Below, piece by piece: positions 10,997-21,925 of a stretch of DNA of 64,000 nucleotides. Source of the stretch: Cryptomeria japonica (lineage: Eukaryota; Streptophyta; Pinopsida; Cupressales; Cupressaceae); the NCBI RefSeq assembly GCF_030272615.1, contig NC_081410.1, forward strand, positions 261,256,437 through 261,320,436, in the 5' to 3' direction. Below the pieces are notes generated by a model that saw only the letters and a program-made list of their open reading frames with translations, searched no databases and was not told where the DNA came from. Made by a program: the position numbers and the translations under genes. Position 1 is the first letter of the stretch, and every line of letters begins with the position of its first letter.

Positions 10997-12391
10997 ATGG
11001 CTACCATCGCATCTCTACTAGATCTTCCACAGAATTCAACACGCTACGAGTTCTTGGTAGAACAGCTTTGGATCCCCGCTTATGATATCCCCGAATCTGA
11101 AATGATATGTCGCCTTGTTGGTTCTGAATCCCCATGGTACGGTGAGTTCTACACCTATCTCCGTGATCATACCCTTCCTCCCAACCAATCAAATAACCAA
11201 CGAAAAACCTTCATTTGCCAAACTGCTCGATATACCATTATTGCCGAAACCCTATACCGACGTAGTCTTGATGGTACTCTCCTTCGATGTCTGGAACAGG
11301 ATGAGATAACAAAGGTTTTGGAAGAGGTACATGAAGGAATTTGCAGGACTCACTCAAGTGGTCCATCACTAGCCAAGAAGATCATGCGAGCTGGATACTA
11401 TTGGCCATCTATGGAAAAGGATTCCTACTACTTTGTCAGAAAATGCAAGAAATGTCAAGTTCACGGCGACCTGATACATGCACCAGCACAGGAACTGCAA
11501 CCAATCACAACACCATGGCCTTTTTGTCAATGGGGTCTTGACCTTGTGGGTAAGATTCATCCATCTTCATCCAATGGCCATAAATTCATTATTACCGCTA
11601 CCGAATATTTCACAAAGTGGATCGAAGCTGTTCCACTTACCCAAGTCACCGGCAAGCAGATCGCCTCATTCATCCTCAACTACATCATCTGCCGGTATGG
11701 TGTACCCATGTCCATCATCACAGATAACGGTCTTCCTTTCAAAAATCAGGATGTCCATGAGCTTTGTGAGAAATTTCATATCCAACATCGCTTTTCCACC
11801 CCCTATTACCCACAAGGCAATGGTCAGGCTGAAGCATCCAATAAAAACATATTGAGAATCCTAAAGAAGACAGTTAATGATGTCGGTCGTGATTGGCATG
11901 TTCAATTGAATCCAGCATTATGGGCATATCGAACTAGCATTCGAACCCCTACAGGTGCAACTCCTTATTCATTGGTCTATGGTGCAGAAGCTATCTTACC
12001 TATTGAGGTTGAGATACCATCATTACGAGTTTCCTTGCATAATCTCATCGATGATGAAGCATACAGAGTCTCACGTCTTCAGGACTTAGAGTTACTTGAT
12101 GAGAAGCAACAAGCTGCATACAATCACCTCAAAGCCTATCAGCAGCGCATGAGTAGAAGCTACAATCACCGAGTTAGATCTCGTACATTTGAGGTAGGTG
12201 ATCTTGTTCTTTGAGAGAATCCTCGCAACCAACCAAATAGAGAACATCAAGGCAAGTTTGAATCAAATTGACTCGGCCCATATGTTGTCACTGCTGTATT
12301 CGGGTCTGGGGCATATCAGATGGCTACATCAGACGGAGAACTGCTCATAGATCCAATCAATAGCATGCACCTTAAACGGTTTTATACCTAA
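10997..12391 (+). pseudogene. Element B integrase
   Basis: HHCC zinc-binding N-terminus (HEGICRTHSSG, then CKKCQVHG) at about 11330-11470. The catalytic core has Asp in WGLDLVGKIH, Asp in SIITDNGLPF and Glu in GNGQAEASNK. The C-terminal part ends with MHLKRFYT and a TAA at 12389. Stops at 12212 (replacing a conserved Arg) and 12269 (replacing a conserved Trp) fall in the C-terminal domain. No chromodomain is seen, in keeping with a non-chromovirus. It would insert the cDNA into the genome. Confidence 0.93.
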
Positions 12392-12790
12392 GGTGTACAA
12401 GGCATCAGGCTCCCCTGCATACCAGAAAATACCAAAAACATTCAGAAAAATGTCCTGAAGAAAATACAAAAACATTCAAAAGAAAATCATGCATCCAAAC
12501 GGTGAACAACCACTCCGGTGGCACCTTGGGTAAGTACGGTGGTGAAAACCTGGCAAACAGGCGCCACTCGTAAAGGCTATGGCTCCATTGTCTTTCAAAC
12601 TTGTTACGATCACATCTACTTCATACATACATCCATCCATCCGAAAAACCATGGCTTGTTATTTCTCTGCAATTTTGATAAATACTTCATGCATCTTGCG
12701 TCCCGCTTCTTCATAAGTCATGTCTAAAACTGGGGGCAATGCCTTTAAACTATTGATGGAAGTGGATTCTACATTGTCTTATGATTCATT
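12392..12790 (+). other. Start of B 3' untranslated region
   Basis: No domain recognised. Words such as CCAAAAACATTCA appear at 12430-12480, before the main repeat block. Confidence 0.6.
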
Positions 12791-12819
12791 CAGTTCTTCA
12801 TTCAAGCAATCATCAAAAT

Positions 12820-13010
12820 ACCAAAAACATTGGAAAATATCTCAACAAAATCCAAAAACATTCAAAAATGTCTCAACAAAATCCAAAAACATTCAAAAAT
12901 GTCTCAACAAAATACCAAAGACATTCAAAAATGTCTCACAAAATACCAAAAACATTCAAAAACAATACAAAATCCAAAAACATCAGAAAACATCAAGAAT
13001 CACACAAAAA
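12820..13010 (+). repeat. Short tandem repeats in B 3' region
   Basis: Repeated units of about 27-32 bp containing ATGTCTCAACAAAAT and CCAAAAACATTCAAA, at least six in a row with drift. Overlapping open frames here in three phases are a product of the repeat, not genes. Tandem repeats in this position are a known habit of Tat elements and a known source of plant satellites. Confidence 0.85.
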
Positions 13011-14260
13011 CATGGCAACACCTTGTACATACTCATCCATGCAGATACCAAAACAAACATTGCGACAAACTACTCACACAATGACCATTTACCAATCAAC
13101 CACACAATCCACATCAACAATCCAAAATTGTCTTTAAAACAAGGATGCATCCTTCCATACCAAAACAAAGACAAGATGACGTTTTCTTTGACAAGAAAAT
13201 TCTGTTAGGCTGTCAAATACTTGGTTGATTCGTGAGTAATTCATTTGTTTATTTGTATCGGGATCTTTCAACATTGTTTTGTATCGTTTGCGCATTATTT
13301 CCGATGAAGTTCTAGGGCATGTACTAATGGTGTCTATGTGGGAAGTTCACTAAGCTACGTAATCTTATGCCAAATACAGTCATAGATCATTATGGCTTGC
13401 TGACTACAGCGTATACCTCGACCATATGGGCATGAACCATTACCAAGGATCCATATTCTTTTATTCTTTATGTATATACTATTTGTTTATAGGTACAATG
13501 CTCATTCTTTGGTTCCTCCTCATCCAATTTGGATAAAGGTTTTTATTTCTTAGTACGGTATGCACTTGTCTCAGGATATGATCAGCCTAAGATCAAGGAG
13601 GACGATCCAAGTCATGCATGAACGGAGATAATCCTTGTCTGTTCCGCAAGCAATACTCAGGTCAACTTGATCCATTATATCAAGTTGCATGTATTAACTT
13701 GCTATATCAAATCCATGTAAGAAATACTCTGGTCATCTTGAATCATTATGTCAAGATGCTTGTATTCTCTTCCAACATTTTAAAGCTCAATGATGAAAAT
13801 AAAGCACCATGGATCGTCATTCCATCTCATCTGTATATATTGCATTTCATTGCATTCCACCCATCCATACATTCATAATAGCTGCATATCATGCATACAT
13901 AGTCATAATAATGCATACTCTATTTTACTCATCTTCTTCCATAGGACTTGGTCCTAGTCCTCCATATCTTCTATCTAACATCAAATCCCCCCTCACCCTC
14001 CCTATCTTGATCATCAACATCATCCTAATCCCTTCATTGCTTCCCATCCTCACTCATCCACAAAATTAAGCCAGTTACTCTATCTACACAGATACATCGA
14101 CTCCCACACACCTAGACTATCAACAGATACTCTGATCACATATCTTCGGGTCTCAATAGGTAATCGATTATGGTAATCCTAGACTACATCAGGCATTTAT
14201 CATAATGACCTAGTCTCAACGGGGCTTCCATGATTCCCCACAACCATCCATCACATGCAC
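13011..14260 (+). other. B 3' region, no recognised content
   Basis: About 1.25 kb, AT-rich, with C-rich pyrimidine stretches near 13920-14060 and direct near-repeats of CTTGATCCATTATATCAAG-like text at 13668-13760. No coding domain seen on either strand. Confidence 0.5.
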
Positions 14261-14269
14261 ATACTATCA

Positions 14270-14520
14270 ATTGATCAACCAATCAAACACAATCCAACGG
14301 ACAATTACATCAATTGTCTACGTCTCAACGAGTATTTTGCTTCATATACCTTGACTTCATCGGGAAATTACATCAATTGTCTAAGTCACATCAGGTCACT
14401 TTGATTCACTTACTCAGACTTTATCATGTCCAAGCAACCAACTGACATCAATTGTCACGCTTTGACTTGACCGGGGCAATTAAATCGATTGCACCAGATT
14501 GTCCAACCAATTTTGATCAA
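14270..14520 (+). repeat. Degenerate palindromic repeats near B 3' end
   Basis: At least three units of about 65 bp carry GACAATTACATCAATTGTC or a variant (around 14300, 14365 and 14445), each a fold-back with AATTG arms, separated by TCTCAACG or TCACATCAGG words. They lie 330 bp or more before the polypurine tract. Confidence 0.65.
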
Positions 14521-14830
14521 TTGTATAGCATCAATCCAAACCCCACACTACATCTGCTATGTATCTCTTGCATGACCTCAGGGTACTCGCTGGCTTGTTG
14601 TTTCTTCATATTCACTCCATTTTCTCCCATTCTTTCATCATTAGTTCTAATTTCTTCTATTCTACCTCCCCTCCACTTTGCATTCTTTTTCGAGAGATCG
14701 CCCGATTTTTCAAAAAAAATTCGGCCCATCCCTCGAGGGGGCATACCACCCATAAAATTTATATTTTATGGGGCATTTCTTCACACCTATTTTTCTTTCT
14801 TTGAAACGACGCGATAAACTGCACCGTCTC

Positions 14831-14843
14831 AAAGAGGGGCAAA
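14831..14843 (+). other. Polypurine tract of B
   Basis: AAAGAGGGGCAAA lies directly before the TG of the 3' LTR, where plus-strand DNA synthesis is primed. One C interrupts the purine run. Confidence 0.85.
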
Positions 14844-16751
14844 TGTAGTCACATAAATCTGTCCACTTAATTAAATGAATACTTAGTATTTATTTGATTA
14901 TTTAACCATCAATTAATAATTAATTAAATTAATATTTAATTAATTCATCTTAACCCTCTTCTCCTATTAATTAAATAAATTATTCAATTTATTTGATTTA
15001 ATTCACTTAACCAAATTCAGACCATTAATTAAATAAATAAATCATATTTATTTAATTAAATATTCTCTCACATTTAAATAAATTAATATTTATTTAAATC
15101 CCCTAAAATCCCACCTCTCACATTTAAATAAATTAACATTTATTTAAATCACCTTTATCCTCTACCCACTTGCATTTTCCTACAAATGCAAGTTGCACAA
15201 CTATTTTAAATAAATCATTTATTTAAATCACCTTTATCCTCCACCCACTTGCATTTTCCTACAAATGCAAGTTGCACAACTATTTTAAATAAATTATTTA
15301 TTTAAAATCCTATTTATCCTCACCCACTTGAAACCTTTAATGGTTTCCCTTAAAGTATTCAAACTTGATGGCTTTAAAGTCTTCAAACTTGATGGCTTCC
15401 TTCTATAGTCTTCTTAAGACTATAATGGTTTTCCTTAAAGTCTTCAAGCCTTTAATGGTTCCCCTCAAAGTCTTCAAGCATTTTAATGCTTTATCTTCCT
15501 TTTTCTCATTTAAATAAATTAATATTTATTTGAATATTTATCCAAATACAACTTGCACACATTTATTGAAATAAATGAATTTTTATTTTAATAAAATCCT
15601 ATTTTCCCTCACCCACCAAATCCACTTGCAAAATCTAATCCCCTTCTAGATTCTTCTAACCCCTTCCTAATTAACTTAATCCATCCCCTAATTATTGTCA
15701 CATTCCTAAGCAAAATGGAGTCACTTCTCAAAGCCTAAAAGTCTTTGATAACCATTAAAGGCTTTCAACCTTCAACCACTAAATGTCTCAAAGTCTTGGA
15801 TAACCTTTGAAAGCTTCCAACCTTCAACCACCAAATGGCTCAAAGTCTTTGATAACCATTGAAGGCTTTCAACCTTCAACCACTTAATCCCCAAAGTCTC
15901 CAATAACCATTAATGGTTACCTCAAACCCTCCCACATGGTTAAAACATTTGTTTTGACTCAACCTCTACCCAACCCAAGGGTCTCATCAAGCCTTTAATG
16001 CTTTGACCATGATTATCTCTTAATCATTTGCACAAAGGTTTATCCTTGCATTAACTCCTAATCCAGTGGGTAATCCTAATTTAGGCTTGACCCTTACCTT
16101 CTAGATAACCATGAGGTCTCCTCAGGCATTTAATGCCTCCAACCTCTTCTCTCAACCCAATCTTATGTTGACACTTGTCACCATTTCATTGGTACAAATT
16201 GTGCACATGGATCCCCAACTTTCAAGCTTGACCCTTGATTAAACCTTTCAATCCTGGTCATCCATTGCTCCATTTTTCCTATAAATAGAGCCCATTCCTT
16301 CATAATCCAGATCCTGAAAACTTGTATGCATTTAGGCTATAGACATTTTTAGAGAGCATTTAGCATAAGCAATCTAACATCTTATCATTTTTGGTTAAAA
16401 TATATCATTTTAGCATCAATAGCATAGTATTTAGCTTTTCATTTCATATTTGAAGCTTAATATTAAATCTCAATCCTCCATAAGCATCCATAGTGCAAAA
16501 AGCTGCTGAGAGCTACACTATTTTGGAACTTGGAGAGGAGAGGAACAAGGGAGAAGGAACTAAGAGTATGTTAGGAGGTATTTGGAGATGCCTCATCATG
16601 TTTTCTTTGATAGTTAAATATGCTTGCATGCTTGTAGTCTCTCTTTTGGTATGCCTTTTTAGATTAGTTTTCGATTGACTAACACTAATGTTTTGTGTGT
16701 TTTTGTGTTATTTGATCATAGACTAATCTTGTGGCATTTAGGAGGGCATCA
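14844..16751 (+). repeat. Element B 3' LTR
   Basis: 1908 bp, the same length as the 5' LTR, offset 14373. Differences I can see are few (for example 14869, 14992-14994, 16193, 16291, 16603 and 16733, give or take a base), mostly transitions. It ends CATCA, followed by the ATTGG duplication. TATA box at 16280-16287. Confidence 0.95.
16280..16287 (+). promoter_or_regulatory. TATA box of B 3' LTR
   Basis: TATAAATA, the counterpart of 1907-1914. It could drive read-through into the Copia A remnant downstream. Confidence 0.65.
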
Positions 16752-16756
16752 ATTGG
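16752..16756. repeat. Target-site duplication of B, right copy (ATTGG)
   Basis: Exact match to 466-470. Confidence 0.95.
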
Positions 16757-17783
16757 TTTTATAAGGACAAGTGAGAACAACAATATGTACATGAAGAATG
16801 ATGAAAATGGAATACTGATCTCAGCCATATTTGTTGATGATATTATATTCTGTGGAAATGACTCTCTATGCAAGAACTTTGGAAATGAAATGAGCAAAGA
16901 ATTTGAGATGTCATTAATCGGTGAGATAAAGTATTTTATAGGTTTATAGATAATGCAAATGAAAAATGAGATTTTCTTTACTCAATCCAAGTACATAAAG
17001 GAAATCTTGAAGAAATTTGGAATGGAGGATTCAAAACCAGTAAGTACTCCTATGACTACCAACTATAAATTATCAAAGAATGATGAATCTACATCTGTTG
17101 ATGAGACACTTTATCGATCCATGATTGGAAAGCTACAATATGTTGTTCACAGTAGACCAGACATAGCACATGCAGTAGATATAGTTGCAAGATTCTCTGC
17201 AGATCCTAAGGAAACACACATGACATCAATCAAGAGAATTTTTAGATACTTGAAAGGCATTGAGGATTATGGCTTAGTATATCAGAAAGGAAATGATTTT
17301 GATTTAAAAGTTTATACTGATGTTGATTGGGCAGGCAACATTGATGACAGGAAAAGCACAAGTGGAGGAGTTTTCTTTTTGGGAGAAAAACTAGTGAGTT
17401 GGCTTAGCAAGAAACAAGGATGTGTTTCACAGTCAACAACATAAGCTGAATACATTGCTGCAACATTGAATTGTACTAATATAGCATGGATCAAACAACT
17501 GTTGGAAGGTATAAATGAGAAAGTTACTGAGCCAGTAACTATATTCTGTGGCAATACTAGTGCCATTAACATTTCGAAGAATCCTGTTATGCACTCTAAG
17601 ACAAAGCACATCTCTATCAAATATCATTGTCTTAGAGAAGAAGCTCAAGACAAGAAAGTGGTGTTGGAATATGTTAGCACAAAGGAGAAAATAGAAGATA
17701 TCTTCACCAAACCACTACCAAGGGACACTTTTGAATATCTCAGAAGTAAGTTAGGGGTCCTACCCCTATCTTCTACTCACTGA
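16757..17783 (+). pseudogene. Copia element A: rest of reverse transcriptase and RNase H
   Basis: The frame left at 470 resumes here. RT blocks: catalytic FVDDIIFCGND (about 16830), EFEMSLIGEIKYFIGL, FFTQSKYIKEILKKFGMED. RNase H blocks: YTDVDWAGNIDDRKSTSGG, SAINISKNPVMHSKTKHI, DIFTKPLPRDTFEYLRSKLG. The polyprotein ends at 17781-17783. Two in-frame stops are seen: a TAG after YFIGL (near 16947) and a TAA in the RNase H (near 17442). There is no env-like ORF, as usual for Copia. Confidence 0.95.
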
Positions 17784-18202
17784 CCAAGTTCGGTGAAAGC
17801 ATCAATTCGATGACTCTACAGAATATCTTTTGGGAGTTGATGCTAATTTACACACTTTAGGATGTTTTCTAAAGGTGTGCAGTATACAATACAGGGAACA
17901 AGAATTGAAGACAAAATGCTCTGACTGAGACTAAGTTGACACATTACAGCAGTAGTTCACTTCATATAGGAAGAAATTATGTTTTAGTTCTTTACTTTTT
18001 GGCATTGTTGTCAAAGGGGGAGAAGATTGAAGAAAAAGACTAGATAAGACTGGAGAAGACTGAAGAAAAGAAGAGAAGTCTAATGTATGGGGGAGAAGAC
18101 TAATGATAGGAAGAAAACATTTTAGCTCTTTAGAATCATAGCAATCCGAATCTTTTTAAGGTCAAATCAATTGGTTTTGCCATCAATGCCAAAGGGACAG
18201 AT
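17784..18202 (+). other. Copia A 3' untranslated region with polypurine tracts
   Basis: Contains several purine runs (GGGGGAGAAG near 18017 and 18091, AAAGGGACAG at 18191-18200). The last ends two bases before the LTR and is the likely polypurine tract. A 29-bp near-duplication brings TGTTGGCATT at 18203 and again at 18232, so the true LTR start could be either. Confidence 0.7.
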
Positions 18203-19721
18203 TGTTGGCATTATAATAGACAATGGGAGATTGTTGGCATTTCAATAAGGATATTGAGAAGGTTGTTGATGATTATGGACATAATTGATTAAGGATGTTT
18301 ATTGTCTTAATATTATTATTTTGTCATTGATGTCAAGAAATTGATTTTCTAATTCAGTATGATGTTGCCATATCTTGAGAAGTATGATTTGATGAGTATA
18401 AAGATGTCGGTAAAAGACACAGAAAGAATATGATGAATAAGGGGATGAATAAGGTATTCAAAGAGCAACTACTATCGAGTCAGACAATGATGAGATCATG
18501 ATGTTTTAGATTGTTTTAACATCATACATATGTTGTAAATTGTAAAGTTTAATACTATACTATGTTATCAAGCAAAGAACCTAGTCGGTAAACCCTAAGG
18601 AACCTAGTCGGTAAACGCTAAGGTTATCGCTATTGGTTAATGAAGGCGGAATGTCTACTGAGTGAAGTTTAGTATTCACCGAGTTGTTATCAAGTTGTAA
18701 CCGAGCTATAATAGAATGCATTAAATGTTTACATGCAGTATTTAATGAAGGAAGCTGATGAGCTGGAATGGATTAAATGATTGGTGAGTCATGGAAGAAG
18801 TTTGTTAACGAATCTAAGGCAAAGAAAAGTTGACATGAAGATCTACAACTCAGATTGAACCGCAATACCCTGGCACAAGTTCCAAGACTAATATGTAAGT
18901 TCCAAGGTGGGGTAAAACATTTTCAGATCAAAAGATGCATTGAACCTAGACAAGATAAAAGATCTGATGGCTATGATTGATCATGGGAAATGTGATCAAA
19001 GAGATTATGCGGTTACCTAATTGTTTATAAATAGGAAACTATTGATAAACAATGTATGCGGGAAAATGTATGCACATGGATGCTACATGGTGATTACCGA
19101 GCACATAAGCTTGAAGACCTGTTTGAATAACAAAGTATAGAAGCCCAACGGATGGACAAGATTAGTTCTATGTCTAGATTGTATTGAGCAAATAAGAATT
19201 TGCTTTAGTATTTTAGATGTGAAGTTGCAGATAGATTTTTATTACTGTTATTTTGTGAAGTGACAGAAATCTCTTAACCGAGTAGACTTAACAGTCTTAT
19301 TTGTAAAACCCTCTAGCAAGGTGACATTTTGATTGAGTGTTTGAAATCCTTTAACATGGTTTCCTCTAACAAGGTGAAGATCCTAACAGATCTGAGGGAA
19401 ATCCCTTAACCGGGTCACATCTAACAATGTGTTTGTAATCTTTAACAGGATTTGCTTTTAACCGAGCATACTCTAGAAGAGTATATTTCTTAGTGGGTCC
19501 CAAATCCCACAGTGGTTTTTCCCTATTTGGGTTTCTATGTTAAATCTGGTGTTATGAGGTTTATGATGTTCATATGCTTTTGAGTTTGCATGTTTAGTAG
19601 TTTTGTTTATATTACTGAAGTATATGTTACCGAGGTTGAATCTAATGTTTTTATGGAAGATTAAGTTTGTATGATTCACCCCCCCCCTCTCATCTTGTTG
19701 GCTATTGGATTTGTACTTACA
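18203..19721 (+). repeat. Copia A LTR (3' LTR)
   Basis: About 1.5 kb from TGTTGGCATT to ...GTACTTACA. TATA box TATAAATA at 19026-19033. Downstream of it is a series of short diverged repeats of the type CCTCTAACAAGGTGA (19300-19470) and a C-rich motif GATTCACCCCCCCCC (19675-19688) shared with the other Copia elements of the window. The 5' LTR is outside the window, so divergence cannot be judged. Confidence 0.8.
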
Positions 19722-19723
19722 TT

Positions 19724-19735
19724 AAGTATCAGAAC
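19724..19735 (+). other. Primer-site-like sequence after Copia A LTR
   Basis: AAGTATCAGAAC matches the initiator-Met primer site TGGTATCAGAGC at 9 of 12 bases and sits just after an LTR end. A primer site belongs after a 5' LTR, not a 3' LTR, so this LTR may be shared by two tandem copies of the element. Confidence 0.45.
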
Positions 19736-20280
19736 TATCAGCCTATTGGTCTTTAGCCCCCGGTAGCATGCCCCTATTCCATGAGCCGACATTGCTCCCA
19801 TTTTTGCACAGGATGGGGGATGTTGACAGAGCTTTACACCTGCCCTATTCCATGAGCCGACATTGCTCCCATTTTCACAAACCCTATTCCATGAGATGAC
19901 ATTGATTGGAGCTGGCATTAATCAGTCAAAATGATTCACGTGCCTCATCCAAAAATTGGAGTACGCTTACTCTAGGCGAGAGTACGTTGCTGGGGCGACA
20001 ACGTGAGAATTAGAAGAGGTCACGAAAATGATGTTTGAAATGTCTTGGTCTTTTTTTTTTTTTTAAGTAATGCCCACGGTCATCGGAGTTTTGACGAACG
20101 CGGGCACTTTTTGTAAAAAAGCACAAATTTCATTGCTAATTCCTTCTCTGTCGAAAATATATATTGAATTATTGTCGGAATTTCGATGAATGCAGGCAAT
20201 TTTTTTTAAAAAAATCAAATTTGTTCACAATATACCTTCTCCGTCGGAAACCTCTGTCGAAATTTTAGGCCAAATGTATT
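19736..20280. other. Spacer with short repeats
   Basis: No gene. CCCTATTCCATGAGCCGACATTGCTCCCATTTT occurs in two close copies and a partial third (19771-19900). A second pair of diverged units of about 110 bp (20070-20270) contains GACGAACGCGGGCA and GATGAATGCAGGCA, each followed by a T/A-rich run. Confidence 0.6.
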
Positions 20281-20283
20281 AGT

Positions 20284-20660
20284 GACAATCTTCTACTTTA
20301 CTGACTTGAAATTCTTCTCCTCTTTTCTTTTTCTTGCACTCGTGTTATGATTATTTTACTTGCTATCCACTAAGGATCTTAGACTACCCTCCTTCAATAT
20401 CAGTGCTATTAATTAACTTCCTTCTATATTTTGATATTCCTTCCCACTATTTTAACAATGTCATTCTTGTTTGGTACAACTATCCCTTAATACTTTTCTC
20501 TTTTGTCACTTTGAGGCAATAATGGAAAAAGAAATGAATACAACATGTCAAATGAATCAAACATATTCATGAATGTAGGAGGTAGGTATGAAGATATAGA
20601 AGAAAGGCCATCCTCATATGGTTTAAGCCAACAATACAAAGCATGCATATTTTTCCCTTA
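20284..20660. repeat. Direct duplication, copy 1 (about 375 bp)
   Basis: Begins TTCTACTTTACTGACTTG, ends near CATGCATATTTTTCCC. It aligns along its length with 21075-21456, with scattered substitutions and small indels. No coding content. Confidence 0.85.
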
Positions 20661-21074
20661 ACTGGAATCTTGCTTGTCCTCAAGAAAGGGATAGATGTTG
20701 GTTATGGATAACAACTACTAGCATGAAATCTTGCCACTGTCATATCCTCTATTATATTAAGATTGTCATTGCCTTTTATTCTCACTATATTTGTTGCTAC
20801 AAGGGGTCTAAAAATATTATTTCCATGCTTTTTTTTTTTTTTTTAATTATTGCCATTCTTTGATGTTGGCCCATCATCTCTTTTGCTTTATATAGTCAAT
20901 ATGCATTTCTACCACTACTATGCTTTATTCTTGTCATTGTCTTCTTATTATTCTCCTTTTTCTCATTGCCATAATTTCTTCTCTTAATGATCTCTTCATA
21001 GGACAGTCTATTTTTACTATTCTTTCCATTGTTGATAGCTGCCCCAAAATATTTTATAATATGAATTCCTACAA
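20661..21074. other. Spacer between the two copies of the duplication
   Basis: AT-rich, poly-T run at 20829-20844, no gene or element ends recognised. Confidence 0.5.
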
Positions 21075-21456
21075 CAATATTCTACTTTACTAATTTGAAA
21101 TTCTTCTCCTCTTTTCTTTTCCTTGCACTTGTGTTATGCTTATTTTACTTCTTGTCCACTAAGGCTCTTAGAATATTCTCATTCAATGTTAGTGTCATTA
21201 ATTAGCTTCCTTATATATTTTGATATTCCTTCCCACTATATTAAAAATGTCATTCTTGTTTGGTACAACTGCCCATAAATACTTTTCTCTTTTGTCACTT
21301 TGAGGTAATAATGGGAAAAAAAATAAATACAACCACATATCAAATGAATTAAACATATTTATGAATATAGGAGGTAAGTATGAAGATATACAAGAAAGGT
21401 CATCCTCCTATGGTCTACGTCAATAATACAAATAATGCATATTTCCCCCCAAGTTA
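21075..21456. repeat. Direct duplication, copy 2 (about 380 bp)
   Basis: Begins TTCTACTTTACTAATTTG, ends near AATGCATATTTCCCCCC. Same orientation as copy 1. The two could be terminal repeats of a small non-coding element or a tandem duplication. Confidence 0.85.
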
Positions 21457-21925
21457 AAAGGTCATTTGTCCTTAAACGACAATGAATGGATGATGATGAC
21501 AAAATAAATCAATTATAAAGCATATAATTAGATGACAAATATATTGTAATGCATAGATAGTCAATTAACTAAAAATGATAAATATTACTAATGAATGGAA
21601 AAATAAATTTTAGTACCTATGGTGATGTGAAAAGCCGCAAATTTTGGTGAATAAATGAAAAAAGTCCTAGAATAGTTGAATATACAAGTCCCTTTAATAT
21701 TACTACATATGTGACATTAGTAGTTGTTGTAGATTTCTTGGAAGTTGGTGCAGATTGGCTATTTAGTCACACATTATTTGTTGTGAGTTGACTGCTCAGT
21801 CACACAATAATTGTTGTGGGTAACTTCAATAGTTTCTACAGAAAATTCTCTCCTTCCAATGACTTTTAATACAACTTTATATGTTGTCCATTTATAATTA
21901 AATAGGACATTAGTAGAGAAAATAG
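21457..21925. other. Spacer up to Copia C
   Basis: AT-rich, no gene. AATAG (21921-21925) precedes the C LTR and would be the left target duplication, but I find no matching copy at the right end. Confidence 0.5.

Larger units (their letters stand above)
471..16751 (+). mobile_element. Element B: complete Ty3/Gypsy LTR retrotransposon, Tat lineage, 16.3 kb
   Basis: Two LTRs of identical length (1908 bp) bound the element, each starting TGTAGTCACA and ending GGGCATCA. It has a primer-binding site at 2381, a polypurine tract at 14831-14843 and the ATTGG target duplication. The coding order is gag, aspartic protease, G-patch-like linker, RT, RNase H, a second RNase H, then integrase, all in one frame (5102-12391) with nine in-frame stops and no frameshift. 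Dual RNase H is the known mark of the Tat (Ogre/Retand) lineage, and the long leader, long 3' region with tandem repeats and large size agree. By eye I count about eight substitutions between the LTRs, so insertion is recent on the scale of this window. Confidence 0.95.

Noticed and set aside
12720-13208. Three overlapping open frames (162, 118 and 84 codons)
   Set aside because: Caused by the AT-rich tandem repeat, which lacks stops in all phases.
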